Below, piece after piece: positions 17,057 to 25,793 of a DNA stretch of 64,000 nt. The stretch covers positions 20,656 through 84,655 of the forward strand of contig NZ_JAFLNE010000011.1 of assembly GCF_017313225.1 (NCBI RefSeq), given 5' to 3'. Position 1 is the stretch's first letter, and each line of letters opens with the position of its first letter. The notes beneath the pieces are model-generated. The model had not been told where the DNA came from, ran no database searches, and worked only from the letters and a program-made list of their open reading frames with translations. Source of the stretch: Allomuricauda sp. CAU 1633 (GTDB lineage: Bacteria > Bacteroidota > Bacteroidia > Flavobacteriales > Flavobacteriaceae). The translations under genes were made by a program, and so were the position numbers.

Positions 17057-17182
17057 GTACAACCGTCAGTTACGGGTTTTAATACTGTTTTCGGTTTAGA
17101 CTGGCATTAGCAATTCTAAGCGGTTTAGGACAGCTTGTCGGTCTTTGGCAGATAGTCGAATCTGCCATAATTACGGTTATAC
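17057..17182. repeat. 126-bp element with imperfect terminal inverted repeats (attC-like geometry)
   Basis: The ends GTACAACCGTCAGTTACGG (17057-17075) and, on the reverse strand, GTATAACCGTAATTATGG (17165-17182) match at 15 of 19 columns with one gap. Inside are two further hairpins: GACA-GCT-TGTC and GGCAGAT-agtcga-ATCTGCC. It begins 19 bp after the stop of the lipoprotein gene at 17201 (reverse strand) and ends 22 bp before the next start. Placement right after a stop, plus a foldable single strand, is what integron attC sites look like, but the attC core RYYYAAC is not matched exactly. I believe similar elements recur in flavobacterial genomes, but this needs a search. Confidence 0.55.
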
Positions 17183-17200
17183 ATTGTTGTAGTACGTTTT

Positions 17201-17701
17201 TTATTCTCCAAGAGCTATTAAAATTCTATAAAATTCTTCTCCATTTTTGAAATTAAAGTAGCCATCTTGTCCACCAAGTTTATCCATAATGAATGTGTAT
17301 TTAATTCTTTCTACTTTTTCTCTGTTTCTCTTGTCAATTATTTCGGCTTTTCCAGCTTTTAATAATTCCAAAAACTTTAATTCATATTCGGTAAATTCTA
17401 ATTTTCCTTTCCATTCATTTTCAGGAAAAATTAAGTCCGATTTTAATGAATTCAATTCGTTAATTTTATTTTGAACGCGTTGGTCATAAAAATCGGCTAA
17501 ATCATTTTGGAAAAGAATAACCAATTCATTCTTGTCAAATAGAATAAGTGCTTTTTCGTTTTCCGTTCCAACTTTTATAGATTTTTCATCTATTTCTTTC
17601 AGCTTTATGTTTTTATTTTTCGTTCGAGCGATAAATGAACTGGAACAGCTTGTTAATCCAAAAATTAAAGTCAATAGTAAAGTTCCAATTTTTCTATTCA
17701 T
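17201..17701 (-). CDS. Putative lipoprotein of unknown function
   Basis: A 166-residue protein with a clear lipoprotein signal, MNRKIGTLLLTLIFGLTSC (lipobox LTSC, Cys19). The mature part is highly charged and Lys/Glu-rich with probable helices (about 70-135), and it ends with a motif around GGQDGYFNFKNGEEFYRI. I do not recognise a family. AT content is higher than in the flanking core genes, which fits horizontal origin. The 126-bp inverted-repeat element follows its stop. Confidence 0.55.
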   Translation of the reverse strand: MNRKIGTLLLTLIFGLTSCSSSFIARTKNKNIKLKEIDEKSIKVGTENEKALILFDKNELVILFQNDLADFYDQRVQNKINELNSLKSDLIFPENEWKGKLEFTEYELKFLELLKAGKAEIIDKRNREKVERIKYTFIMDKLGGQDGYFNFKNGEEFYRILIALGE

Positions 17702-17854
17702 TTCATTTTCCTCAAATGCTACACAACTTATTTATATGGATATAAAATACAACTATATACCCCCAAAATTGGGAGGTAATGAATGCAAAAGATACTCTTT
17801 TCAAAGAAACAATCTGACGGAGAAATCTTAAATTTATCAGGTAAGACGCACGCC

Positions 17855-18628
17855 ATGGGACGCATACATCTATTCGAATTTGAAGATCAACAATGGTTTC
17901 CCAATTTTTTACGGGATTACGGTACCGATTTCCTGCAATTTCTTTCCAACAAGACGAAACTATACAAACCTGCCATCCCCATTTTGGAAAAGGGGTTAAA
18001 GGCTAGCAACACAAATCAGATTGTGGATTTGGCTTCTGGAGGGGGAGGCGGATTGCTATGGTTAAACCAAGAATTGCTAAAAACCCATCCAGACCTAAAG
18101 ATTGTTCTGACGGATTACTACCCAAACCTTTCAGCTTTTGAACATACCAAGAAACAAGCACCCAATTTTGAGTTTATCAACACATCCATAGATGCCAGAA
18201 AGGTGCCCGAGAGTTTGAAAGGATTCCGGACCCAATTTTTGTCCTTGCATCATTTTCGGCCCGATGATGCCGTTCAAATTTTACAAAATGCAGTCGATTC
18301 CAATACAGGTATCGGAATTTTTGAGGCCCAGGAACGCAGTTTTCCAAGTATTTTGGCGATGTTGTTTTCCCCAATTTCCGTTTTGTTGACCACACCCTTC
18401 ATCAGGCCATTTAAAATAGGACGGTTAATTTTCACTTACTTGATTCCACTTGTTCCCTTGTTCGTGCTTTGGGATGGAGTGGTTTCCAGTCTTCGGACCT
18501 ATTCCGTAACAGAAATGGAAGATTTGGTGAGCAAGGTGAAAAACAACGAAACCTATCATTGGGAAATTGGAAGGGAAAAGTCTGGTCCGGGCGTAATGCT
18601 GTATCTTTTGGGTACCAAAAAGAAATAA
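17855..18628 (+). CDS. Class I SAM-dependent methyltransferase-like protein with a C-terminal membrane segment
   Basis: From the ATG at 17855 the product has 257 residues and begins MGRIHLFEFEDQQWFP, a start I prefer over 17783, which adds a low-complexity N-terminus. A glycine-rich SAM loop reads VDLASGGGGG (about residues 56-65), followed by an acidic strand end VLTDYYPN. A hydrophobic stretch (about 195-220, FTYLIPLVPLFVLWDG) suggests membrane association. The substrate is unknown; lipid or quinone-like targets would fit a membrane-bound enzyme, by inference only. It is followed directly by the DUF2911 gene with no gap, suggesting one transcript. Confidence 0.72.
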   Translation: MGRIHLFEFEDQQWFPNFLRDYGTDFLQFLSNKTKLYKPAIPILEKGLKASNTNQIVDLASGGGGGLLWLNQELLKTHPDLKIVLTDYYPNLSAFEHTKKQAPNFEFINTSIDARKVPESLKGFRTQFLSLHHFRPDDAVQILQNAVDSNTGIGIFEAQERSFPSILAMLFSPISVLLTTPFIRPFKIGRLIFTYLIPLVPLFVLWDGVVSSLRTYSVTEMEDLVSKVKNNETYHWEIGREKSGPGVMLYLLGTKKK

Positions 18629-19489
18629 ATGCTCAAAAAAATAGCAATCATACTGTGCTTGGCACTGCATATTCATGCTTTTGGACAAATACAACACCCC
18701 AAAGCGAGCCCTTTTTCCATAGTGGAACAAGAGGTTGGTTTGGCAAGTCTGCGAGTGGAATATTCACGTCCTTCTACCAATGGCCGGGAGATTTTTGGCA
18801 ATTTGGTTCCTTATGATCGTATTTGGCGGGTGGGCGCCAATATATCTACCAAGATTACGGTAAGTTCAACCATGGAGGTTATGGGGAATGTTTTGCCTAA
18901 GGGCACCTACGCGTTGTATGCCTTTCCAGAAGCCGAAGCGTGGGAAGTTGTTTTCCATACCAATACCAGCCATTGGGGAGATGGCCGTAATGATTATGAT
19001 CCGCAGGAGGATTTGTTTCGAATAAAGGTACAACCGGAATCCATCCCATACTATCAAGAGAATTTTTTGATAGCCTTTGACTCTATTACCCATAATTCGG
19101 TCAATATGCAGTTGATTTGGGCCAATACCCAGGTGGTTGTTCCATTTTCGGTGGATACCCATGCCCAAATGAAAGCTGAAATCGAAAATCAGATTGCCAA
19201 AAGCCCCACCGCACAGACCTATTACGAAGCCGCCCGTTATCTTCAGGAGCAAGGAAAAGACTATGAAAAGGCGTTGGCGTATCTCAATAAAGCCCTGGAA
19301 TTGGGCGGAGACACCTATTATTTTCACAGAGTGAAATCCTTGGTTGAGGCGGCTATGGGAGATTACAACTCAGCGATACAATCTGCAGAAAAATCCTTGA
19401 AAATCTCAAAAGACTTGGAAAAGGATGAGTTTGTTCGGATGAATGAAGCCAAAATCCAAAAATGGAAAGCAATTTTGGAAAAAGAGTAG
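18629..19489 (+). CDS. DUF2911 domain protein with C-terminal TPR-like repeats
   Basis: The 286-residue secreted protein has a signal peptide (about 1-20, ending HAFG). A DUF2911 domain follows, with the characteristic blocks VEYSRPSTNGREIFG, PYDRIWRVGAN and LPKGTYALYAFP. The last 90 residues form TPR-like helical pairs (TYYEAARYLQEQGKDYEKA, then ALAYLNKALELGG). DUF2911 has no defined reaction and is common in Bacteroidota periplasm. It begins at the base after the methyltransferase stop. Confidence 0.85.
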   Translation: MLKKIAIILCLALHIHAFGQIQHPKASPFSIVEQEVGLASLRVEYSRPSTNGREIFGNLVPYDRIWRVGANISTKITVSSTMEVMGNVLPKGTYALYAFPEAEAWEVVFHTNTSHWGDGRNDYDPQEDLFRIKVQPESIPYYQENFLIAFDSITHNSVNMQLIWANTQVVVPFSVDTHAQMKAEIENQIAKSPTAQTYYEAARYLQEQGKDYEKALAYLNKALELGGDTYYFHRVKSLVEAAMGDYNSAIQSAEKSLKISKDLEKDEFVRMNEAKIQKWKAILEKE

Positions 19490-19608
19490 CGGCTTTATTA
19501 CACTCTTACTGCACGGGCTTCACATATTACCGAGTTGTAGGTAATTAGGTCCAAAACCACCATCAGGAAAAATATGTACTGAAATCGATGTAATGCCTTG
19601 TGTTGTTG

Positions 19609-19616
19609 TATTTTTG
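19609..19616 (+). promoter_or_regulatory. -7 box TATTTTTG for rimO
   Basis: Consensus -7 box 19 bp before the rimO ATG at 19636, supporting the shorter rimO start. Confidence 0.55.
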
Positions 19617-19635
19617 CAGACCATTTATAGCAACT

Positions 19636-20943
19636 ATGCGGACAAAATCCCTGAAGAAGAACAAAATTAATGTGGTTACCTTGGGTTGTAGCAAAAATGT
19701 CTACGATTCTGAAGTGTTGATGGGCCAGTTGCGCGCCAACAACAAAGAGGTGGTTCACGAGGAGGAAGGCAATGTGGTGGTGATCAATACCTGTGGTTTT
19801 ATTGCCAATGCCAAGGAGGAGAGTGTCAATACCATTTTGGAATATGTTCAAAAGAAGGAAGCCGGGGAAGTGGACAAGGTTTTTGTGACCGGATGCCTCA
19901 GTGAGCGGTATAAACCCGATTTACAGCAAGAAATACCCAATGTAGATGAATATTTTGGGACCAGCGATCTGCCCAATCTCCTAAAAGCCTTGGGTGCCGA
20001 TTACAAACACGAATTGTTGGGTGAACGTTTAACAACCACACCCAAAAACTATGCGTATTTAAAAATTGCTGAAGGCTGTGACCGTCCTTGCTCGTTTTGT
20101 GCCATTCCGTTGATGCGGGGAAAACACAAAAGCAAACCCATTGAGGAGTTGGTATCAGAATCCGAAAAATTGGCTGCAAAAGGGGTCAAGGAATTGATTT
20201 TAATCGCCCAAGACCTTACCTATTATGGTCTGGACCTCTACAAAAAGCGAAATTTGGCCGAATTGCTCCAAAAATTGGTTAAGGTGGATGGTATAGAATG
20301 GATTCGTTTGCATTATGCGTTCCCTACGGGATTTCCCATGGATGTTTTGGACGTGATGCGCAACGAACCCAAAGTCTGCAATTATATCGATATTCCTTTA
20401 CAGCATATTGCCGACCCAATTCTAAAGAGTATGCGAAGAGGAACAACGCAGGCCAAGACCACCAAATTACTTCAGGATTTTAGGGCAGCCGTTCCGGAGA
20501 TGACCATTCGTACCACTCTGATTGTGGGGTATCCTGGGGAGACTGAGGAAGATTTCCAAACCTTAAAAAATTGGGTGACCAAAATGCGTTTTGAACGTTT
20601 GGGCTGTTTTACCTACAGTCATGAGGAGAATACCCATGCCTATTCTTTGGAGGATGATGTGCCTGAAGACGTAAAACAACAGCGCGCCAACGAGATTATG
20701 GAGATTCAGTCGCAGATTTCTTGGGAGCTCAATCAAAAGAAAATTGGGAAGACATTCCGTTGCGTCATTGATAGAAAAGAAGGGAATTATTTTGTAGGCC
20801 GAACCGAACACGATTCCCCCGATGTGGACAACGAGGTGCTCATTGATGCAGCCAAACACTACGTGAAAATTGGCGATTTTACCCAAATAGAAATTACAGA
20901 AGCTTCCGATTTTGACCTTTACGGAGTGCCTGTTACTGCTTAG
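19636..20943 (+). CDS. rimO: Ribosomal protein S12 methylthiotransferase RimO
   Basis: A radical-SAM enzyme that adds a methylthio group to an aspartate of ribosomal protein S12. The ATG at 19636 (436 residues) is chosen because the frame from 19600 would start upstream of the -7 box. The auxiliary-cluster cysteines Cys18, Cys53 and Cys87 (in NVVTLGCSKN, INTCGF, VTGCLSE) are present, as are the radical-SAM cysteines Cys148-X3-Cys152-X2-Cys155 in EGCDRPCSFC. A C-terminal TRAM domain (about 375-436) follows. In relatives the gene normally sits directly after ftsY; here 4.2 kb of other genes intervene. Confidence 0.96.
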   Translation: MRTKSLKKNKINVVTLGCSKNVYDSEVLMGQLRANNKEVVHEEEGNVVVINTCGFIANAKEESVNTILEYVQKKEAGEVDKVFVTGCLSERYKPDLQQEIPNVDEYFGTSDLPNLLKALGADYKHELLGERLTTTPKNYAYLKIAEGCDRPCSFCAIPLMRGKHKSKPIEELVSESEKLAAKGVKELILIAQDLTYYGLDLYKKRNLAELLQKLVKVDGIEWIRLHYAFPTGFPMDVLDVMRNEPKVCNYIDIPLQHIADPILKSMRRGTTQAKTTKLLQDFRAAVPEMTIRTTLIVGYPGETEEDFQTLKNWVTKMRFERLGCFTYSHEENTHAYSLEDDVPEDVKQQRANEIMEIQSQISWELNQKKIGKTFRCVIDRKEGNYFVGRTEHDSPDVDNEVLIDAAKHYVKIGDFTQIEITEASDFDLYGVPVTA

Positions 20944-20969
20944 ATGACAGCAAGTTATAACGATTAAAC

Positions 20970-20981
20970 TGACAATTGTCA
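20970..20981. repeat. 12-bp perfect palindrome TGACAATTGTCA
   Basis: Lies between rimO and the DoxX gene, 62 bp before the DoxX ATG, where an operator could act. A single occurrence; no promoter box is evident beside it. Confidence 0.35.
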
Positions 20982-21042
20982 TAGTCCATATTGGCTTTAG
21001 CTTGTAGATTTGATGCTATTGTAACCATTAAATCGCATTGCT

Positions 21043-21531
21043 ATGGTCAACTCCCGCAACACTGGAAAAGTGAACCTTGCTGTTACCTTTCTCCGAATTT
21101 TAATCGGTTGGCATTTCTTGTATGAAGGTGTCATTAAACTGTATAACCCAGAGTGGACTTCCTTTGGGTATTTGGCCACGGCCCAAGGCCCATTAAAACC
21201 ATTCTTTTCAATTTTGATAGGAGAATCTGTCATTGGGTGGGTGGATACATTAAATATTATTGCCCTTCTAGTGGTAGGTGCAACCTTCCTCTTAGGATTT
21301 TGGGAGCGTTTTGGTGCCATTGTGGGGATAGGGTTATTGGCGCTCTACTATTTGGCCCATCCACCATTCCCTTGGCTCCAACAACTCAAGGTAGAGGGAA
21401 ACTATTGGTTTGTGAACAAGAACCTCATTGAACTAATCGGCTGTATTTTGATTTTTTACCATCCAACGGGTCATTTCTTTGGATTGGGGCACTTAAAAAA
21501 GGGAGAACACCTCAAAATTGAACAATCATGA
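21043..21531 (+). CDS. DoxX family membrane protein
   Basis: A 162-residue protein with four hydrophobic helices, at about 13-30, 60-85, 92-110 and 135-152. It has the family's early motif FLRILIGWHFLYEGVIKLYNP and a later GFWERFGAIVGIGLLALYYLAHPP. DoxX was named for thiosulfate:quinone oxidoreductase subunits but most members are uncharacterised. Its stop overlaps the Gfo/Idh/MocA start (ATGA), so the two are translationally coupled, suggesting a membrane partner for the exported oxidoreductase. Confidence 0.85.
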   Translation: MVNSRNTGKVNLAVTFLRILIGWHFLYEGVIKLYNPEWTSFGYLATAQGPLKPFFSILIGESVIGWVDTLNIIALLVVGATFLLGFWERFGAIVGIGLLALYYLAHPPFPWLQQLKVEGNYWFVNKNLIELIGCILIFYHPTGHFFGLGHLKKGEHLKIEQS

Positions 21532-23153
21532 AATGGACTAGAAGAGATTTATTAAAAGGTTTGGGAGGACTTCCCATTTTAGGTGCAGTTTGGTGGGCTG
21601 GAGCCATTAGTGCTACTTCAAACAAAAAAGAGCGATTGGAAATTCTGGAGCAATTGAACATCCGGCCATCATTACCGCCAACGGTTCCCGAAATTGGAGG
21701 TGAACCTGTGCGAGTGGGCATTATTGGGTTTGGTATTCGAGGGGAACAACTCTGCAGGTCATTGGGGTTTGCCACCCCAGCTTGGATGGAAGAGATGAAA
21801 CTTGCTACGGAAGAAGATCCCAACAATCACCAATTGGAAGATTTTTTAAAGCAGGACAAACTCAACGTGAAATTGGTGGGCATCTGTGATGTGTTCGATG
21901 TTAGGGCGGAGAATTTTATAGATGCTTTTACTACACCAGAGAATCCCATCAAAAGATACAACACCTACAAAGAAATGATTCAAAGTGGTGAGGTAGATGC
22001 GGTGGTGATTGCCACCCCGGACCATTGGCATGCCCCCATGTCCATTGAGGCCCTTAACCACAATGTACATGTGTATGTGGAAAAACCCATGACCCATACC
22101 GTTCAGGAAACTTATAGATTGCGCACTGCAGCTGAAAATTCCAAAGCAATATTCGCTGTGGGACATCAACATAGGCAAACCTTGAGCTTCAGTACCGCCC
22201 GGGATATTGTGGAAAAGGGAACCTTGGGGCATGTGTCCCTCATCCAGACCAATACCAATAGAAATGATGATAATGGGGCATGGAATTATGACATTCATGA
22301 AAAAGCTAGTCCAGAGACCATAGACTGGGAACAATTCTTGGGTTCGGCCCCTGCTGTTCCGTTTAACAAAAACCATTTTTTTAGATGGCGAAAATGGTGG
22401 GCCTATGGTTCTGGACTTTCAGGTGATCTATTGACCCATGATTATGACCGGCTTAATTGCGTTTTGAATATGGGGATTCCCACATCTGTCAGTGCCTCTG
22501 GCGGTATTTATACTCATAACGATGGCAGAAATGTACCCGATGTGATTCAAGTAAACATGGAATTCCCCAATTTTAGCACCGGAAGCAGTCAGACCAAAGG
22601 CAAAGAAAAGGGAATGACTTTCTGCTACAGTGCTACCTTGGGCAATGGCTTTAATAGGCCTACCATACTTATGGGACATGATGCTACCATGGAATTGGGT
22701 AATAAACTTTCGGTTTGGCCCGATGGAGCATCTACCCGTTATGCGGATATGATGGAAAATGAAAAGATGCGCCCAGGTGTTCCCATTTATCAATACGACC
22801 CAGCTGCCAATGTGCCTGATGCCATTTCATCGGCCACTTCACAATATTTTGCAGATAAGGGATTGATGTGGACCTATATTGATGGGGTACGGGTAGACTC
22901 TACCTTTTTGCACATGCGTGAATGGTTAAGTGTGATTAAAAATGGAGGAAAAGTAAGTTGTGGTATCAACGAAGGGTTTGATGAAGCCATTTCTGCCCAC
23001 ATGGCCGGCTTATCATGGAAATTGGGCCGTAAAATTGAGTGGGATGCCGAGACCGAGACGTTGAAACCTATTGAAGGTATCGATTTTGACCAGGTGTTAT
23101 TAGGTAATGAAAACTGGGAAATGACCAACAAGGATGTTGTGATTGGTTTATAA
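21528..23153 (+). CDS. Gfo/Idh/MocA family oxidoreductase with Tat signal
   Basis: The 541-residue protein opens with a twin-arginine signal, KWTRRDLLKGLGG, then a hydrophobic stretch (about 12-30), so it should be exported folded with its cofactor. The NAD(P)-binding Rossmann fold has GIIGFGIRGEQL (about residues 64-75) and the family motif YVEKPMTHT, whose Lys is catalytic in relatives. A C-terminal Gfo-like domain follows, with YDRLNCVLNMG and AHMAGLSW near the end. Substrates in this family are sugars or cyclitols; none can be assigned. Operon with the DoxX gene. Confidence 0.88.
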   Translation: MKWTRRDLLKGLGGLPILGAVWWAGAISATSNKKERLEILEQLNIRPSLPPTVPEIGGEPVRVGIIGFGIRGEQLCRSLGFATPAWMEEMKLATEEDPNNHQLEDFLKQDKLNVKLVGICDVFDVRAENFIDAFTTPENPIKRYNTYKEMIQSGEVDAVVIATPDHWHAPMSIEALNHNVHVYVEKPMTHTVQETYRLRTAAENSKAIFAVGHQHRQTLSFSTARDIVEKGTLGHVSLIQTNTNRNDDNGAWNYDIHEKASPETIDWEQFLGSAPAVPFNKNHFFRWRKWWAYGSGLSGDLLTHDYDRLNCVLNMGIPTSVSASGGIYTHNDGRNVPDVIQVNMEFPNFSTGSSQTKGKEKGMTFCYSATLGNGFNRPTILMGHDATMELGNKLSVWPDGASTRYADMMENEKMRPGVPIYQYDPAANVPDAISSATSQYFADKGLMWTYIDGVRVDSTFLHMREWLSVIKNGGKVSCGINEGFDEAISAHMAGLSWKLGRKIEWDAETETLKPIEGIDFDQVLLGNENWEMTNKDVVIGL

Positions 23154-23214
23154 TTTTGGTTAGTATAGGGAAGATTCGTGGTACCGTTCGATGGAATTGT
23201 TGAAATATATTTCT

Positions 23215-24120
23215 TTAGTATTTCAATAGTGGTCGGGATTCAATAAAAAAGGTATCGGCAGCTTGATTTCCTCGGGCAATCACCAATCTTTTTTTATGGG
23301 CGACAAGGTCCAAATCACCGCAATAATTGCTGTCCGATGCAATTTTTATGGCCTTGCCACTCTCATCAATATGCCATATTGCACTATTTTCAACCGTGGT
23401 TGCAAATAAACCACCATTACCATCCAAAACAAGGCCATCAATGTCAACCACTTGGGGTGTTGTAATCAGTTGGACCATTTTTGCTGATGTGGTATTGAGT
23501 TTTATAAGATGCATTCCCCCGATAATTAAATCTTCTCCTGAGGATGCAATGCCGTTTGCCCATTTTAGTTTTTCATCATCTTTGGCAAGAATCAATAGGG
23601 AATCACCCTGTACTTTAAAAACAGAATGGACAAAGGAACCAGTTACAAATACATCTCCTTTTTCATTGATAGCTACATCGTTCAACCCAGAATTCTGGGA
23701 TGACTCTGGAATATTTTTCACAACCTTGGCAGTTGCAATTTCTATTACCAAAAGCCGGTTGATATCTGCCACGAATAACTTCCCATCATGAATGGCCATT
23801 CCTGTAGGGCGGTTAAGATTTGTTATCCAATTCTGTTCTAAAAGATTCCCTGTTGAGGATAATTTTGAAATAAACCCTTCATTTCCAATTTTATATGATT
23901 TTCCACAAGATGCATAGTAAACGTCGTTGTCAGAATCGTATATCACGCTTTCCACGTTTTGGAGCTGCCTCCCGATAGCCCATCTTTGCACCAAAGAATC
24001 AGGTTGTATTTTCTTTGCGTCTACCGTTGGATTTGTTTTCTGTGTTACCGATTTTTTAGAATCCGTTTTACAAGAGATTGTAACCAGCAATAGAAATAGG
24101 ATGAATGGAATCGCTTTCAT
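23215..24120 (-). CDS. SMP-30/gluconolactonase-like beta-propeller lipoprotein
   Basis: A lipoprotein of 301 residues: signal MKAIPFILFLLLVTISC with Cys17, then a low-complexity Lys/Ser/Thr linker. The body has repeating beta-propeller blades with motifs such as WITNLNRPTGMAIHDGKLFVAD, NDVAINEKGDVFVTGS and DIDGLVLDGNGGLFATT, which is the pattern of SMP-30/NHL propellers. It would sit in the periplasm or outer membrane; substrate unknown. It is transcribed away from the SRPBCC gene pair upstream on the same strand. Confidence 0.8.
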   Translation of the reverse strand: MKAIPFILFLLLVTISCKTDSKKSVTQKTNPTVDAKKIQPDSLVQRWAIGRQLQNVESVIYDSDNDVYYASCGKSYKIGNEGFISKLSSTGNLLEQNWITNLNRPTGMAIHDGKLFVADINRLLVIEIATAKVVKNIPESSQNSGLNDVAINEKGDVFVTGSFVHSVFKVQGDSLLILAKDDEKLKWANGIASSGEDLIIGGMHLIKLNTTSAKMVQLITTPQVVDIDGLVLDGNGGLFATTVENSAIWHIDESGKAIKIASDSNYCGDLDLVAHKKRLVIARGNQAADTFFIESRPLLKY

Positions 24121-24135
24121 AAGTAATGAATGCTT

Positions 24136-24645
24136 TTACATATTCACAAATTCAAATCCGGACAATGGGATATTTCTCAGGTCGAACTCGGTTTCGTTGA
24201 GCAATATCCCATGTTCCAAATAGGCTTTTAGGTTGGCAAGCCAAAACGTCCAGCCATTGCTGCATCCATGATGGATATTGAGCTTGCTGTCCTCATCCGT
24301 TGGAATTTCATGCTGTTTTAAAATAAGGAGCACGGCATTGCCATGGTCTTCCAGCGAGATGGAAACCTTGCTGTTGGTAAAGGTGATTTCCAAAAAATCC
24401 GTTCCATTGGCCTCAAGTACCTTTCCGGTTTCATGGCCATCCCAATTGTGCCACTTCCATATGTAGTCATCGCCCGCTTGAATGTTTTCATTGGGTTCCC
24501 GCTGTTTTCCGTTGTAAGTATAAATGGCCTCGCTCAAAAACCAAGAGGCAATCCCTTCCGAAGTACCCCAACACCAATAGAGTTTTTCTTGGGGTGCCTT
24601 AATGAAAATTTTTTTGGTAAACTGGTCAAAAGTCAACTTGCTCAT
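24136..24645 (-). CDS. SRPBCC (AHSA1-like) domain protein
   Basis: A 169-residue cytosolic helix-grip domain. The opening TKKIFIKAPQEKLYWCWGTSEGIASWF and the later WKWHNWDGHETGKVLE fit Activator of Hsp90 ATPase-like START domains, which bind hydrophobic ligands. The start overlaps the stop of the upstream serine hydrolase gene by 4 bp (ATGA). Ligand unknown. Confidence 0.8.
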   Translation of the reverse strand: MSKLTFDQFTKKIFIKAPQEKLYWCWGTSEGIASWFLSEAIYTYNGKQREPNENIQAGDDYIWKWHNWDGHETGKVLEANGTDFLEITFTNSKVSISLEDHGNAVLLILKQHEIPTDEDSKLNIHHGCSNGWTFWLANLKAYLEHGILLNETEFDLRNIPLSGFEFVNM

Positions 24646-25775
24646 CGTTTTCGTTTTAATTCGTACTCATATAATTCGCGTCCCAATTGCGCCAAAAAGG
24701 GAATGCCCACTTCATCATAATTATAGTCGTCATCATTGAAAATTTCATTACTGTTCACCAAAATAGTGGCATTAATGATAAAATCGATATTGTTTTTGGT
24801 GTCCCGGATATAGGCACAATCGGTTAGGGTGCCGTAGGCATACCCTACCTTATTATATATTTTGATGTGCTCTGGCATTGGGTCATAGTTGTCCCCAAAC
24901 ATGAAAAATTTTACATAACTATCGTAATATTCCTCTGGGTCGTATCCCAATTTCGCAGGAAGGGTGTGCATGGCTTCCAACAAAAAGCTACGCTGTTCAA
25001 CACTTAGGTCAAATTGCTGTGCTTTGGGAAAAGCTTCTGGAAAAATGATGCGTTTTAACAGGGCATTTTGGGATTGGATGGGAAAGTAGTTTTTCAGGGA
25101 GAAATCAAAAGGTTCTTTCTGAAGCAAATCATCTTCATAATACGCTTTTCCTTTTTTTATTTTTCGCAATTTCAGGGGTTGTGCAGGTGTGTTGAGAATA
25201 GGTTTGCTTAGCACCGTGGTGGTATCATTTAAATAAATGACCAAGGGCTTGGTGGTGACATCATCCCCATTTGGAGCGGATAATCTATGCGCAATCCGGA
25301 TGGGTTGCACACCTCTGTTCCGTATGCGTTGGTTGAGGTCATCTTGCCCCAAAAATTCAATCAAACGGTTGTTGGCAGCATTGTCCGAAACCGCAAAGAT
25401 TTCTGAAATGGCCTTGGCAAAAGTGGTTTCCACAGAATCCCCTTCCACATAGAACCGGGTGTGCATGGAAAGGGAGTCAATTTCGTTTAGTTTTTCGAGT
25501 GCTGCCACAGCAGCGGGAAATTTGGCGGTACTGGCCGGATAAAAATAGTTGTCTTGGTTTACCTGAAAATCAAAATCGGTAAAAAGGATGCTGTCGTTCC
25601 TTCGGTCTATTTGGGTGTACCGTATTTGGAGCTCATGCGCCTTTAGGTTGTCCATCACCCGTGTGATCAAAGGACTTTCTGAACTGAGCGCCTTCTCCAA
25701 TGGGTCTTCGTAGTTGACACTACTGCAGCCCTCCGTGAATATGATCAATCCCAAAAATATAAACCTACTCCACAT
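24642..25775 (-). CDS. Class A beta-lactamase-related serine hydrolase (lipoprotein)
   Basis: A 377-residue lipoprotein (signal with EGCSS, Cys17). It carries the serine-hydrolase motifs Ser82-Thr-Ala-Lys85 in YPASTAKFPA and Ser130-Asp131-Asn132 in FAVSDNAANN, plus a Lys-Val-Gly box (in YNKVGYAYGT) where beta-lactamases have KTG. The catalytic Ser and Lys are intact, but the KTG-to-KVG change and the long insertion around residues 170-240 (rich in Lys, Asp, Tyr) argue against a true beta-lactamase; a peptidase or esterase of the beta-lactamase2 group is likelier. Periplasmic. Confidence 0.8.
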   Translation of the reverse strand: MWSRFIFLGLIIFTEGCSSVNYEDPLEKALSSESPLITRVMDNLKAHELQIRYTQIDRRNDSILFTDFDFQVNQDNYFYPASTAKFPAAVAALEKLNEIDSLSMHTRFYVEGDSVETTFAKAISEIFAVSDNAANNRLIEFLGQDDLNQRIRNRGVQPIRIAHRLSAPNGDDVTTKPLVIYLNDTTTVLSKPILNTPAQPLKLRKIKKGKAYYEDDLLQKEPFDFSLKNYFPIQSQNALLKRIIFPEAFPKAQQFDLSVEQRSFLLEAMHTLPAKLGYDPEEYYDSYVKFFMFGDNYDPMPEHIKIYNKVGYAYGTLTDCAYIRDTKNNIDFIINATILVNSNEIFNDDDYNYDEVGIPFLAQLGRELYEYELKRKR

Positions 25776-25793
25776 GATGAATTATGGAATCTT

